A stretch of 44,513 nucleotides of DNA from Acetobacteraceae bacterium (GTDB taxonomy: Bacteria > Pseudomonadota > Alphaproteobacteria > Acetobacterales > Acetobacteraceae). A program made the translations under genes and the position numbers. Shown here in pieces: positions 1-10,455 of the stretch. The stretch is from NCBI GenBank assembly GCA_003151425.1, contig PLXO01000126.1:1-44513 (forward strand), read 5' to 3'. How positions within the stretch are numbered: the stretch's first letter is position 1; each line of letters begins with the position of its first letter. The notes under the pieces were generated by a model. That model ran no database searches and was not told the DNA's origin. It worked only from the letters and a program-made list of their open reading frames with translations.

Positions 1-17
1 TCAGGGCGGAGCCCTGA
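1..17 (-). terminator. Perfect hairpin downstream of the NUDIX gene
   Basis: TCAGGGCGGAGCCCTGA forms a 7-bp perfect stem with a 3-base loop, 32 bases beyond the stop of the minus-strand NUDIX gene. It could end that transcript. The window edge hides whether a T-run follows on the minus strand, so it could equally be a generic intergenic palindrome. Confidence 0.4.
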
Positions 18-48
18 CCTTCCCTCGTTTGCCGATTGCGCTGCGGGG

Positions 49-699
49 CTACTCCGGCCGCCAGTCGCGGCGGGTCAGCAGGCCGGTTCGGCGCGGCGTG
101 GTGCGCTCGGCCTCGCTCAGCGCCATCCACTCCCGAAGCCGCTCGATGACGAAGCGTGTCGGTGTCGCAATATCGAGCGCCAGCGCCACCTCGAGGTCGA
201 CGAACCGCAGATCTTCCAGCTCGCCGGATCCCGCCAGCGTGCCGGAGACGCGCGCGGCATCGACCACCAGGAAGCGGGCGTTGAAGCGCACCGGTCCGGG
301 CGGCGGCGTCACGGCGCGGCAGAGATAGTCCAGCCCGTCGAGCGCCGGCGGATCGCCGAGTGTCAGCGCGGTCTCCTCCGCCAGCTCGCGCACCGCGGCG
401 ATGCCGAGGCCATGTGCGAGCGTGGGATTGGCCTTCTTCTCCAGCAGCGCGCGCGTGTGCGGGGCGAGCGGCGTCGCCGCCGGCGCGGTCAGGTCGGCGC
501 GATCGACCGCGCCGCCGGGGAAGACCAGCCGGTTTGGCATGAAGCGATGCCGCGCGCCGCGCATGCCCATCAGCAGCTCGGTCTCGCCGGAGGTGCGGCG
601 GCGCAGCACCACCAAGCTGGCGGCGTGCCGGGCGGGGACGGTGCGGGGGCGGGCTGGGAGCAAAGGGATGGTACCAGGCAGGGGGGCGGTGTCAGGCAA
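49..699 (-). CDS. NUDIX hydrolase family protein
   Basis: A 216-residue cytosolic protein of the NUDIX fold, which usually hydrolyses a nucleoside diphosphate linked to another group. FPGG at residues 60-63 and RELAEE at 104-109 are the two halves of the Nudix box. They are separated by an insertion of about 40 residues, as in several proteobacterial subfamilies. The Gly that normally follows the REXXEEXG glutamates is replaced: EETA is seen where EETG is expected, so substrate and activity are uncertain. The start is TTG at 699, because the frame has no ATG until the MGMRG segment near residue 45. The first 8 bases overlap the end of the nitroreductase gene, which suggests translational coupling. 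Confidence 0.75.
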   Translation of the reverse strand: MPDTAPLPGTIPLLPARPRTVPARHAASLVVLRRRTSGETELLMGMRGARHRFMPNRLVFPGGAVDRADLTAPAATPLAPHTRALLEKKANPTLAHGLGIAAVRELAEETALTLGDPPALDGLDYLCRAVTPPPGPVRFNARFLVVDAARVSGTLAGSGELEDLRFVDLEVALALDIATPTRFVIERLREWMALSEAERTTPRRTGLLTRRDWRPE

Positions 700-1522
700 G
701 ATCGAACCCTCGCGTCTTCAAATAGGCGGCGAAGCCGAAACGTTCCGGCACCGAGAGCTGGCGCGCGACGTTCTCGCTCCAGCCGACGCCGTCGCGCGGC
801 GGATAGACGTCGTTGTTCTTCAGGCTGCCAGAGGCGATCGGTTCGCGTGCGGCGCGGCGCGTGTCGTAGGCCCGGACTTCGGTTTCCAGCGCGGTGTCGT
901 CGTAACGCTCGCGGTGCACCACGACGGCTTGCGGCAGGCGCATCGCGACCGGGCGGCGGAACACCGGCCAGCCGGCGGTCAGCCCGGCCACCGGATAGAC
1001 CCCGGCGGGCAGGCCGAGCAGCGGCGTCATCCTCTCGATATGGCTGCGCACGTAGCTGATCGGGCAGGTGCCAAGGCCGGCGGCATCGGCGGCGGCGATG
1101 AACTGGCCCATCGCCAAGGTGCAGTCCACCGCGGTGTTGAGGAACGTGTCGAGGTTGTTGTTGGCGTGTGGCATTTCGTGCAGCTCGCACAGCCGCTGGC
1201 CGCGCCGCATGTCGCCGCACCAGACCAGGAACACCGGCGCGGTGGCGATCCAGTCCATCGTGCCGATCCAGTCGGCGATCTGCTTGATACGCGCACGGTC
1301 GCGCATCACCACGAGCGCGTATTGCTGCAGGTCCGATTTCGTCGGTGCTGATTGCGCGGCGGCGAGCAACGTGTCCAGCAGCGCGTCAGGCACGTCTTCG
1401 TCCCGGTAGCGCCGCGTCACCCGCCGGTCGAGCAGCGCCGCCACGGTAGGCGGCACCTCTTGTCCAGGCAGCTCCAGCCCGTAGCGGGCGCGCAACAAAT
1501 CCGAGCTGTCGACCGTCGACAT
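692..1522 (-). CDS. Nitroreductase family FMN oxidoreductase
   Basis: A 276-residue protein resembling FMN-dependent, NAD(P)H-using nitroreductases of the NfsA/flavin reductase branch. The N-terminal RRVTRRYR (33-40) supplies the Arg cluster that usually contacts the FMN phosphate. SAPTKSDLQ (58-66) is the typical substrate and flavin loop, and GLGTCPISYVR (149-159) is a conserved core strand-helix. The chosen ATG is at 1522. The frame stays open upstream, but that stretch runs through low-complexity repeats and into the dehydrogenase gene on the other strand. It lies first in a two-gene minus-strand unit, with an 8-base overlap with the NUDIX gene. The electron acceptor cannot be read from sequence. 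Confidence 0.8.
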   Translation of the reverse strand: MSTVDSSDLLRARYGLELPGQEVPPTVAALLDRRVTRRYRDEDVPDALLDTLLAAAQSAPTKSDLQQYALVVMRDRARIKQIADWIGTMDWIATAPVFLVWCGDMRRGQRLCELHEMPHANNNLDTFLNTAVDCTLAMGQFIAAADAAGLGTCPISYVRSHIERMTPLLGLPAGVYPVAGLTAGWPVFRRPVAMRLPQAVVVHRERYDDTALETEVRAYDTRRAAREPIASGSLKNNDVYPPRDGVGWSENVARQLSVPERFGFAAYLKTRGFDLA

Positions 1523-1570
1523 CACATCCTCCCACCGTTGCTCACCCGCATGGCCCAGGATGTGTTGAAA

Positions 1571-1687
1571 CTCTCCCCCTCCCCTTGAGGGAGGGGGCGG
1601 GGGGAGTCCGCGGGCGTGCGGCTTTGGTGCGACCCCGGCGCCAACCCCTCCCCGCGCCCCCCCTCCCTCGAGGGGAGGGGGAGAAGG
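1571..1687. repeat. Inverted pair of GC-rich palindromic repeats
   Basis: Two copies of a C-run/G-run palindrome lie in inverted orientation at about 1571-1607 and 1645-1687. Each has a core of CCCTCCC or CCCCTCCCC, then TTGAG or TCGAG, then GGGAGGGG. The second copy reads as the first when reverse complemented, apart from a few changes in the G-run. They fill the gap between divergent genes. Such short palindromes are commonly dispersed between genes in high-GC proteobacteria. The pair could form a large cruciform or an mRNA hairpin. Confidence 0.65.
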
Positions 1688-1765
1688 CTCGACACACCGC
1701 CGACCTACCCTTGCCGGAACCTCCTTCGCGCGCAAGGCTGGAACCGGATCATCCAGGGGGACCTC

Positions 1766-2830
1766 ATGCCGGCACCGTACGCGACGCATCGCGCGCAGCT
1801 CAAAGCCATCCTGCTGGGCTGGGGTATGCCGGAGGACAACGCGGAGACCACTGCCGACATCCTGTCCTGGGCGGACCTGCACGGCGTGGACAGCCACGGC
1901 ATGTCGATGATCCCGGGCTATGATCGGCTGCGCCGCAATGCGCGGGCAAAGATGGACGTGCGGCCGACCATCCTGAAGCAATCGCCGGTGTCCGCGCTTG
2001 TCGACGGTGGCGGCGGGCTGGGCCATGTGCCGGCGCATTTCGCCATGTCGGTGGCGATCGACAAGGCGAAGCAATCCGGTATGGCAATCGCGGTGGTCAG
2101 GAACTCCGCGCATTTCGGCGCCACCGGCTACTACACGCTGATGGCGGCGAAGGCGGGGCTGATCGGCATGGCCGGCACGTCCGCCTCCGGCATCCAGGTG
2201 GCACCGACCTTCGGCAAGCAAGCAAAACTCGGCACCGACCCGTGGTCGTTCGCCGCGCCGACCGCGGACGGCAAACCGTTCCTGCTCGACATGGCAACGA
2301 CCACGGTGGCCGCCGGGCGCATCCGCAACAAGGCGAACGAGAACCTGCCATGCCCGCTTGGCTGGGTGCTGGACAAGCAGGGGCTGCCCAGCATCGATCC
2401 GCTAGAGGCGCGCGAGAAGGGCGGCTTCCTGACCTCGCTCGGCGGCTCGCCGGAGAACTCCAGCTATAAGGGCTACGGGCTGGCGGCGATGGTGAACATC
2501 CTGTCATCCTGCCTGTCCGGCTCTACGTTGATCACCGACCCGATGCATACGAAGAAGCCTGAGGGGATGGACATCGGCCATTTCTTCATGGCGATCGATC
2601 CGGGCCTGTTTCGTGAGCAGGACGACTTTACCGCCGACGTGACGCGGTTCTGCAACGACCTGCGCACGACCACGCCGGTCGATCCGGCGCAGCCGGTGAT
2701 GGTCGCCGGCGACCCGCAATGGAACAACGCGGAGAAGCGGATGCGGGAGGGGATCCCGGTGGGGCCGGGGCTGCTCAACCAGGTACGGCAGATTGCGCAG
2801 GCGGCCGCGGCGCCGTGGCTGCTGGATTAG
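1766..2830 (+). CDS. Malate/L-lactate dehydrogenase (Ldh2) family oxidoreductase
   Basis: A 354-residue NAD(P)-dependent dehydrogenase of the Ldh2/MDG family, which is unrelated to classical LDH. Members act on malate, lactate, ureidoglycolate, 2,3-diketogulonate or imine substrates. The family hallmarks are present: DLHGVDSHG at 37-45, RNSAHFGATGYY at 112-123 with the conserved His, and TDPWSFAAP near 149. Length is normal. The start is ATG 1766, five bases after an AGGGGGA ribosome site. The frame is open further upstream only through the GC-rich repeats. It is divergent from the nitroreductase. The exact substrate is unknown; a ureide or hydantoin link would suit the nearby hydantoinase genes but is speculative. 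Confidence 0.85.
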   Translation: MPAPYATHRAQLKAILLGWGMPEDNAETTADILSWADLHGVDSHGMSMIPGYDRLRRNARAKMDVRPTILKQSPVSALVDGGGGLGHVPAHFAMSVAIDKAKQSGMAIAVVRNSAHFGATGYYTLMAAKAGLIGMAGTSASGIQVAPTFGKQAKLGTDPWSFAAPTADGKPFLLDMATTTVAAGRIRNKANENLPCPLGWVLDKQGLPSIDPLEAREKGGFLTSLGGSPENSSYKGYGLAAMVNILSSCLSGSTLITDPMHTKKPEGMDIGHFFMAIDPGLFREQDDFTADVTRFCNDLRTTTPVDPAQPVMVAGDPQWNNAEKRMREGIPVGPGLLNQVRQIAQAAAAPWLLD

Positions 2831-2964
2831 CGGTTGAAATCCGACGGAGGAGTCCGGCTGGTCGGACGGGTCCCCTTCGCGAAGCCAATGCGCTGGACGG
2901 CTCATGCGGTCTATCCTTCCCACACAGGCCAGCGACCCGTCGGGGTCTGTGGGGAGTGCCGGAT

Positions 2965-3546
2965 ATGGAATTTGATAGGGCCACCTTGTTGGCAGCGTTT
3001 GGTGAGCTTGGCCGCGCCGCGTGGGCAGAGGGGACGACCATCGAGATCGCCGTATATGGCGGTTCCGCACTCACGCTGATCTTCGATTGGTGGGTAGCGA
3101 CCAAGGACGTTGACGGCGTGTTCGAGGGTGATCGAGACGTCGTCCGGCGACTGGCGGCCCGTATCGCGCAGGCGCACGGTTGGCCAGGGGATTGGCTCAA
3201 CGACGGCGTGAAGGGTTTTCTCAGCGCCCGCGACAATGAGGTGGGCATGAAGCTGTTATCTGGCGAGTTTCCCTCCGCTGACGAGCCCGGCTTGCGCGTT
3301 TTCGTGCCCAGACAAGAGTATCTGTTCGCGATGAAATGGCGGGCGATGCGGCTTGGCGGCGTGGACGAGAACCGCGATATCGAGGACATCCGCCGGCTTG
3401 CCGCCGAGATCGGTCTCCGCAGCGTGGAGGACGCCGTCGCCTTGGTCGGTTCCTTCTATCCCCGGTCGCAGGTCCAACCGAAAGTTCAGTTCGGACTTGA
3501 AGAGATTTTTTCCGGCGTGGCCGAAGACGAGAGCAAGCCGGCATGA
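2965..3546 (+). CDS. MNT-type nucleotidyltransferase-like protein (DUF6036-like)
   Basis: A 193-residue protein with the signature of minimal nucleotidyltransferases. A GGSAL strand-turn near residue 31 is followed by KDVD about 15 residues later, giving the hG[GS]...D-h-D metal-binding pattern seen in AbiEii and MNT-type enzymes. The C-terminal half has the basic and acidic helices (MKWRAMRLGG, DENRDIEDIRRL) usual for this group, in which the Asp-rich helix follows a conserved Lys/Arg. ATG 2965 is chosen because homologous-looking sequence begins there. It overlaps the next gene by ATGA, so the two are almost certainly co-translated. It may be the toxin-like half of a toxin-antitoxin or defence pair; this is an inference from fold and gene pairing. 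Confidence 0.65.
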   Translation: MEFDRATLLAAFGELGRAAWAEGTTIEIAVYGGSALTLIFDWWVATKDVDGVFEGDRDVVRRLAARIAQAHGWPGDWLNDGVKGFLSARDNEVGMKLLSGEFPSADEPGLRVFVPRQEYLFAMKWRAMRLGGVDENRDIEDIRRLAAEIGLRSVEDAVALVGSFYPRSQVQPKVQFGLEEIFSGVAEDESKPA

Positions 3547-3956
3547 ACGATCTGTCGCAGCGACCAGGCACCCTCGCGGACGTATCCCGGCGCGTATTGG
3601 CGGGACAGCAGGCATTCGACCCCGCGGTTCGGGAATTCCTGGACGAATTCTATTCCCACCCGTCCCGCCGGCAAGCTTCGTTGCGCGAGGAGCCTGCCCT
3701 GATCGAGGACGTGAAGGACGCCTACCTCGCCGCGTCCGCCGAGTATCTGGCGTCGCGCTACGGGCTCGAAATGCCGGTCTGGGTGGAAGCGCATGGTCGC
3801 CCCCTCAAGCGCGCCTTCTTCGCCGGCGGCCTTGAGTCGCTGAAGGCAATCCTGACCGTGGAAAGCCCGGCGGCGTTCCGGAGGCGGCTGCTGTTCGTCG
3901 GAAAGGATGCCCTCGACCGGCCGCGACGGATACAACAGGCGGCATCCGATCCCTGA
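3543..3956 (+). CDS. Partner protein of the nucleotidyltransferase module
   Basis: A 137-residue soluble protein with no assigned enzymatic motif. The C-terminal stretch [20 protein letters not shown], followed by [15 protein letters not shown], resembles a conserved tail I recall from small proteins encoded next to DUF6036-type nucleotidyltransferases, where it is written as a hypothetical protein. The N-terminal half is helical and charged. Its ATG overlaps the stop of the upstream gene by four bases (ATGA), which implies stoichiometric co-expression, as in antitoxin-toxin pairs. Which of the two would be the antitoxin cannot be told from sequence. The 149 bases after it, up to the hydantoinase start, hold no gene that I can support. 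Confidence 0.6.
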   Translation: MNDLSQRPGTLADVSRRVLAGQQAFDPAVREFLDEFYSHPSRRQASLREEPALIEDVKDAYLAASAEYLASRYGLEMPVWVEAHGRPLKRAFFAGGLESLKAILTVESPAAFRRRLLFVGKDALDRPRRIQQAASDP

Positions 3957-4105
3957 GGAAGCTGCCGGGCAGGACACCATTTGCGCCAGCCAGGAGCAAA
4001 ATTCCAAGCTGCGCTTGCCCGCCCTACGCTTGTCCGGCCGCCGGTCCCGACCTAGCCGACCGCACCTCACGGCTGCTATTGCCGCCGCATCGTAAGGAGA
4101 CGGGT

Positions 4106-7100
4106 ATGGCCTCGACGCAGTGGCAGTTCTGGATCGACCGCGGCGGCACGTTCACCGACATCGTCGCCCGCGACCCGGACGGCCGCCTGACCACCCACAA
4201 GCTGCTCAGCGAGAACCCCGGCCGCTACCGCGACGCGGCACTCGCCGGCATCAAGTCGGTGCTTGGCGTCAAGCTGGATCAGCCGATCCCACCCGATCTG
4301 ATCGAGGCGGTGAAGATGGGTACCACGGTGGCCACCAACGCGCTGCTGGAGCGCAAGGGGGAGCGCGTGCTGCTGATGGTCAATCGCGGCTTCGCCGACG
4401 CGCTGCGCATCGGCAACCAGGCGCGGCCGCGGCTGTTCGACCTGGCGATCACGCTGCCCTCGATGCTGTACGAGCAGGTGGTCGAGATCGACGGCCGCGT
4501 CGGCATCGACGGCGAGGAGATCGAAACGCTGGACGAGGCCGCCGCGCGCCGGCACTTCGTCCACGCGCGCGAAGCCGGCATCAACGCCTGCGCCATCGTG
4601 TTGCTGCACGCCTGGAAATACCCGGCGCACGAGCAGCGCCTCGCGGACTTGGCGCGCGAGGCGGGGTTCACCCAGGTCTCCGCCAGCCACGCGGTCAGTC
4701 CGCTGCTGCGGCTGGTGCCACGCGGCGACACGACGGTGGTGGATGCCTATCTGTCGCCGATCCTGCGCCGCTACGTCGATCAGGTGGCGGCCGAGCTCGC
4801 CGGCACACACCTCTATTTCATGCAGTCCAACGGCGGGCTGGCCGAGGCGCATGCCTTCCAGGGCAAGGACGCGATCCTGTCGGGGCCGGCCGGCGGCATC
4901 GTCGGCGCCGCACGCACTGCGGGCATGGCCGGGTTGGACAACATCATCGGCTTCGACATGGGCGGCACGTCCACCGACGTCGCGCTGTATGCCGGCGGGT
5001 TCGAACGCGCGTTCGAGACCGAGGTGGCCGGCGTGCGGATGCGCGCGCCGATGATGGCGATCAACACGGTCGCGGCGGGCGGCGGCTCCATCCTGCACTT
5101 CGACGGCGCGCGGCTGCGGGTGGGGCCGGACAGCGCCGGCGCCGATCCCGGGCCGGCAAGCTATCGCCGCGGCGGCCCCTTGACGGTCACCGACGCCAAT
5201 GTCTGCGTGGGGAAAATCCAGCCGGCGCATTTCCCGGCGATTTTTGGGCCCGGCGGGGATCAGAGGTTGGACGCCGATGTCGTAACGACGAAGTTCGCCT
5301 CGCTGGCCGAGGCGGTCTCGCGCGCCACCGGCCACCCGCGTTCCCCACAAGAGACCGCCGAAGGGTTTTTGCGCATCGCCGTGGCCAACATGGCGAACGC
5401 GATCAAGCAGGTCTCGGTGCAGAAGGGCCACGACGTCTCCCGCTTTGCGCTGCAATGCTTTGGCGGCGCCGGCGGTCAGCACGCCTGCCAGGTGGCGGAC
5501 GCACTGGGCATGGAGACGGTGTTCGTCCATCCCTTTGCCGGCGTGCTGTCGGCCTATGGCATGGGCCTGGCCGACCAGGCGGTGATGCGCGAGCAGGCGG
5601 TCGAAGTGCCGCTGACGGCGGACGCCATGAAGGACCTTGAGGCGCTGGCCGACCGGCTGGCGGTCGATGCCGGCGCGGCGCTGGCCAACCAGGGCGCCGA
5701 TCCCGCGCGCATCAATGTCGAGAGCACCCTGCATCTGCGCTACGCCGGCACCGAGGCAGCCCTGATTGTCGGTCTGACCACGCTGGATCGAATCGTTGCC
5801 GACTTCACCGAGGCGCATCGCGCGCGGTTCGGTTTTGCCACGCCGGATCGCTCGCTGGTGGTCGAAGCGGTGGCGGTCGAAGCGACCTTCCCTGGCGATG
5901 CGGTGCAGGAGGCGACGCTGGCTGCGCGCGAGACGGGGGGGCCGGAGTCGATCGACCGGATCAGCATCTTCTCCGGTGGGGAAGCGCACGACGCGCCGGT
6001 GTTCGACCGCACCGCCCTGCTGGCGGGCGACCGTATCGCCGGTCCCGCACTGATCCGCGAGGCGAACGCGACCACGGTGGTGGAGCCCGGCTGGACGGCG
6101 GAGATCACGCGGTTGGACCACATGACGCTGCGCCGCACCTCGCCGCTGCCGGCGCGCGCCGCGGCGGGCAGCGGTCGGCCCGACCCGGTGCTGCTGGAGC
6201 TGTTCAACAATCTGTTCATGAACGTTGCGGAACAAACCGGCGCGGTGCTGCAGAACACGTCCATGAGTGTGAACATCAAGGAGCGGCTGGATTTCTCCTG
6301 CGCCATCTTCGACGCCGAGGGCGGGCTGGTGGCGAACGCGCCGCACGTGCCGGTGCATCTGGGCGCGATGGGCGAGAGCGTGTGCACAGTGCTACGCCTG
6401 CGCGGCAAGACGCTGAAGCCCGGCGACGTTGTGGCGCTGAACAACCCTTACAATGGCGGCACGCACCTGCCCGACGTGACGGTGATCACGCCGGTGTTCG
6501 ACACGGACGGCAAGTCGATCCGGTTCTTCGTCGGCTCGCGCGGGCACCACGCGGATATCGGCGGGATCACACCGGGATCGACGCCGCCCGGCTCTCGCAC
6601 GCTGGAGGAGGAAGGCGTGGTGATCGACGACTTCCTGCTGGTCGATGGCGGGGAGTTCCGCGAAGCCCCGTTCCGCGCGCTGCTGGCCGGCGCGACCTGG
6701 CCGGCGCGCAGCCCCGACGTGAACGTCGCCGACATCAAGGCGCAGGTCGCGGCCAACGAGAAGGGCGTGCAGGAACTGCAACGCGTGGTCTCGCAGTTCG
6801 GCTGGGACACGGTGCGCGCCTACATGCGCCACGTGATGGACAACGCCGAGGAATCGGTGCGTCGCGTGTTGGACCGCATCGGCAACGGCAGCTTCACCTA
6901 CACGATGGACAACGGGAAGCTGTTGCGCGTGGCGATCAGCGTCGATCGCGCCAGCCGCAGCGCGGTGGTGGATTTTTCCGGCACCGGCAAGCAGGACGAG
7001 GCCAACTTCAACTCTCCGCCCGCGGTGACGCGCGCCGCGGTGCTGTATGTGTTTCGTTGCCTGGTCGGCGACGACATCCCGCTGAACGACGGCTGCCTGA

Positions 7101-7711
7101 AGCCGATCAAGCTGATCATTCCGCCTGGAACGTTCCTGTCGCCGGAGCCCGGGGCCGCGGTCGTGGCCGGCAACACCGAGGTGTCGCAGGCCACCTGCAA
7201 CGCACTGTTCGGCGCGTTGGGGTCGATCGCGTGCAGCCAGGCGACGATGAACAACTTCATCTTCGGCGACGCGCATCGGCAGTATTACGAAACGATCTGC
7301 GGCGGCACCGGCGCGGGGCCGGGGTTCCACGGCACGTCGGCGATCCACTCGCACATGACCAACACGCGGATGACCGACCCCGAGGTGCTGGAGCTGCGCT
7401 ACCCCGTGCGGCTGGAACATTTCGGTATCCGACGCGGGTCGGGCGGCGACGGCAAATGGCGCGGCGGCGACGGTGCGGTGCGGCGGATCAGGTTCTTGGA
7501 GGCGATGACCGCGGTGATCGTCGCCTCACGCCGCAACGTCGCGCCGTTCGGGCTGGAGGGCGGCGAGGATGGCGCGGCCGGACGGCAATGGGTGGAACGC
7601 GCCAACGGCACGCATGAATTGCTGACCGGCACCGACAGCGCCGAGCTTGCGCCGGGTGATGCGTTCGTGATCGAAACGCCGGGCGGCGGCGGCTACGGAG
7701 CGCCGACGTGA
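4106..7711 (+). CDS. Fused hydantoinase/5-oxoprolinase (HyuA-HyuB) protein
   Basis: A 1201-residue cytosolic enzyme of the hydantoinase/oxoprolinase family, with both halves in one chain as in eukaryotic-type 5-oxoprolinase. The N-terminal HyuA half opens with [16 protein letters not shown], a phosphate-binding loop of the ASKHA ATPase fold. It contains [14 protein letters not shown] and a second loop [13 protein letters not shown] near 283. The HyuB half begins near residue 692 ([19 protein letters not shown]) and carries [18 protein letters not shown]. Such enzymes cleave the ring amide of 5-oxoproline, hydantoins or N-methylhydantoins with ATP. Start ATG 4106 is set by AAGGAGA six bases upstream. 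Substrate choice is not visible in the sequence. Confidence 0.9.
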   Translation: MASTQWQFWIDRGGTFTDIVARDPDGRLTTHKLLSENPGRYRDAALAGIKSVLGVKLDQPIPPDLIEAVKMGTTVATNALLERKGERVLLMVNRGFADALRIGNQARPRLFDLAITLPSMLYEQVVEIDGRVGIDGEEIETLDEAAARRHFVHAREAGINACAIVLLHAWKYPAHEQRLADLAREAGFTQVSASHAVSPLLRLVPRGDTTVVDAYLSPILRRYVDQVAAELAGTHLYFMQSNGGLAEAHAFQGKDAILSGPAGGIVGAARTAGMAGLDNIIGFDMGGTSTDVALYAGGFERAFETEVAGVRMRAPMMAINTVAAGGGSILHFDGARLRVGPDSAGADPGPASYRRGGPLTVTDANVCVGKIQPAHFPAIFGPGGDQRLDADVVTTKFASLAEAVSRATGHPRSPQETAEGFLRIAVANMANAIKQVSVQKGHDVSRFALQCFGGAGGQHACQVADALGMETVFVHPFAGVLSAYGMGLADQAVMREQAVEVPLTADAMKDLEALADRLAVDAGAALANQGADPARINVESTLHLRYAGTEAALIVGLTTLDRIVADFTEAHRARFGFATPDRSLVVEAVAVEATFPGDAVQEATLAARETGGPESIDRISIFSGGEAHDAPVFDRTALLAGDRIAGPALIREANATTVVEPGWTAEITRLDHMTLRRTSPLPARAAAGSGRPDPVLLELFNNLFMNVAEQTGAVLQNTSMSVNIKERLDFSCAIFDAEGGLVANAPHVPVHLGAMGESVCTVLRLRGKTLKPGDVVALNNPYNGGTHLPDVTVITPVFDTDGKSIRFFVGSRGHHADIGGITPGSTPPGSRTLEEEGVVIDDFLLVDGGEFREAPFRALLAGATWPARSPDVNVADIKAQVAANEKGVQELQRVVSQFGWDTVRAYMRHVMDNAEESVRRVLDRIGNGSFTYTMDNGKLLRVAISVDRASRSAVVDFSGTGKQDEANFNSPPAVTRAAVLYVFRCLVGDDIPLNDGCLKPIKLIIPPGTFLSPEPGAAVVAGNTEVSQATCNALFGALGSIACSQATMNNFIFGDAHRQYYETICGGTGAGPGFHGTSAIHSHMTNTRMTDPEVLELRYPVRLEHFGIRRGSGGDGKWRGGDGAVRRIRFLEAMTAVIVASRRNVAPFGLEGGEDGAAGRQWVERANGTHELLTGTDSAELAPGDAFVIETPGGGGYGAPT

Positions 7712-7854
7712 CGGACGAGACGCCGCCCCACAGCGTCATGCCGGTGAAGGTCGTCATCCCCGACTTTGCTGCTATCAGCAGGATCGTGGATGGGCCGCCT
7801 GCACAGGGCCATGACGCAGATCCACTTCAGTGGTTCAATCCTTTCGGCCGCGGA

Positions 7855-9027
<1,173 letters not shown>

Positions 9028-9301
9028 CCAACACTCCGTCCAAACTCGCCCGACCATGTTGACCCGGCGTCGCATCGACCGCCAGACGCAGCGCCGACCC
9101 GGCCTGACGCAACGTGGCCGGGATGTCGCCAACCGCGCAAGCGGGACCGAGCCAGTTTATTCCGATACTCGGTTAAAGCGAGAAATACGCCATCAAAACA
9201 TGGTGAACGACACGACCGGGGCTCGCCGCGACGGGCTTGCCGAGGCGACGGGCGCGTGCAACCTGTTGGCGGTCAACCAGAAACGCCGAGGAGGCCGTCG
9301 C

Positions 9302-10222
9302 ATGCGCATCGCGATCATCGGGCAGCAGGATTTCGGCAAGGCCGCGCTGGAGGCATTCCTCAGCCGCGGCGACGAAGTGGCGGCGGTGTTCTGCGCGCCG
9401 GAAACCGGGCGTCCCGACCCGCTGCGCGTGGCCGCCGAGGCCCGCGGGGTCACCGTGCACCAGTTGCCCAAGCTGACCGAGCCCGCGGCACAGGAGGCGT
9501 TGCGCGCAGCGAATGTCGAGGTCGGCGTGATGGCCTATGTCACGCAGTTCGTGCCACAGGATTTCTGCAACATCCCGAAGTTCGGCACGATACAGTTCCA
9601 CCCCAGCCTGCTGCCGCTGCATCGGGGCGCGTCTTCCATGAGCTGGGCGATCATCGCCGGGCGAACCGAGACGGGGTTGAGTATCTTTCGCCCGACCGAT
9701 GGGTTGGATGAAGGGCCTGTCATCCTGACCCGCACGGTGAAGATCGAGGCCGACGACACGCTCGGGTCGTTATATTTCGGCAAGGTCTTTCCGATGGGCG
9801 TGGCGGCGTTGGTAGAGGTAGCGGAGCTCGTCGTCGCCGGCAACGCACCAGCACTGGCGCAGTATGAACCGGATGCGACCTATGAGGGCATCATTCGCGC
9901 CGCCGAGTCCCGCGTGCAGTGGGCCAATTATATCGGCATCACCTACAATTTGATCCGCGGCTGCGATCCGGCGCCGGGCGCCTGGACGATGCATGATGGG
10001 CGCAAGCTGTTCATGTACGATGCACGCAAGCGGGTCGCACGCACGTTTGCTGAGGTGAAGGGCAAGAAGATCGGCCAGGTGGTCGCGCAGAACGAGACGG
10101 GTCTCGTGGTGCACGGCCAGGGCGGCTTCATCGAGATCGGGCGGATTCGTCCCGAGGGGGGCAAGAAGGTCGCTGCGGCCGAGGCCGGCGTGCCGGTCGG
10201 CGCCATTCTGGGAGGGGGATGA
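9302..10222 (+). CDS. Formyltransferase/10-formyltetrahydrofolate hydrolase-like protein
   Basis: A 306-residue protein of the formyltransferase fold. FHPSLLPLHRG (99-109) is the active loop, with His100. DGLDEGPV places Asp136 exactly 36 residues later, the same spacing as the catalytic His/Asp of the N-terminal hydrolase domain of 10-formyltetrahydrofolate dehydrogenase. The Asn that precedes this His by two residues in Fmt and PurN is replaced by Gln (IQFHPS), again more like the hydrolase branch. The C-terminal half has an Fmt_C-like fold (YIGITYNLIRGCDPAPGAW). GAGGAGG lies seven bases before ATG 9302. It sits alone between a divergent kinase and a transport operon, so a role in one-carbon or N-formyl metabolism is likely but unproven. 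Confidence 0.75.
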   Translation: MRIAIIGQQDFGKAALEAFLSRGDEVAAVFCAPETGRPDPLRVAAEARGVTVHQLPKLTEPAAQEALRAANVEVGVMAYVTQFVPQDFCNIPKFGTIQFHPSLLPLHRGASSMSWAIIAGRTETGLSIFRPTDGLDEGPVILTRTVKIEADDTLGSLYFGKVFPMGVAALVEVAELVVAGNAPALAQYEPDATYEGIIRAAESRVQWANYIGITYNLIRGCDPAPGAWTMHDGRKLFMYDARKRVARTFAEVKGKKIGQVVAQNETGLVVHGQGGFIEIGRIRPEGGKKVAAAEAGVPVGAILGGG

Positions 10223-10455
10223 CTTGCCTGCGTCTCCTCGTCATGGCCGTCCCCGGACCTGTTCCCAGCGACATTCCGGCCGTCCGCCGCGGCACGGTAT
10301 CGGAATGAATGACCGACACCAGTCCGGCCGCGGCGGGACACGGGAAGGTCAGACGTTCGTCTCTGCGGTCGCCTTGTCACGCGTCTCGTCCCTCTTGGCC
10401 TGATGCGGCGCCGCGCGCATGTTGCATCGCACAAATCACGCAGGGGGCTGATCGC

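Noticed and set aside
4076..6358. Long open frame on the minus strand opposite the fused hydantoinase
   Set aside because: It is His/Arg/Gly-rich with no motif and lies wholly antisense to a gene with clear family signatures; this is usual in high-GC DNA.
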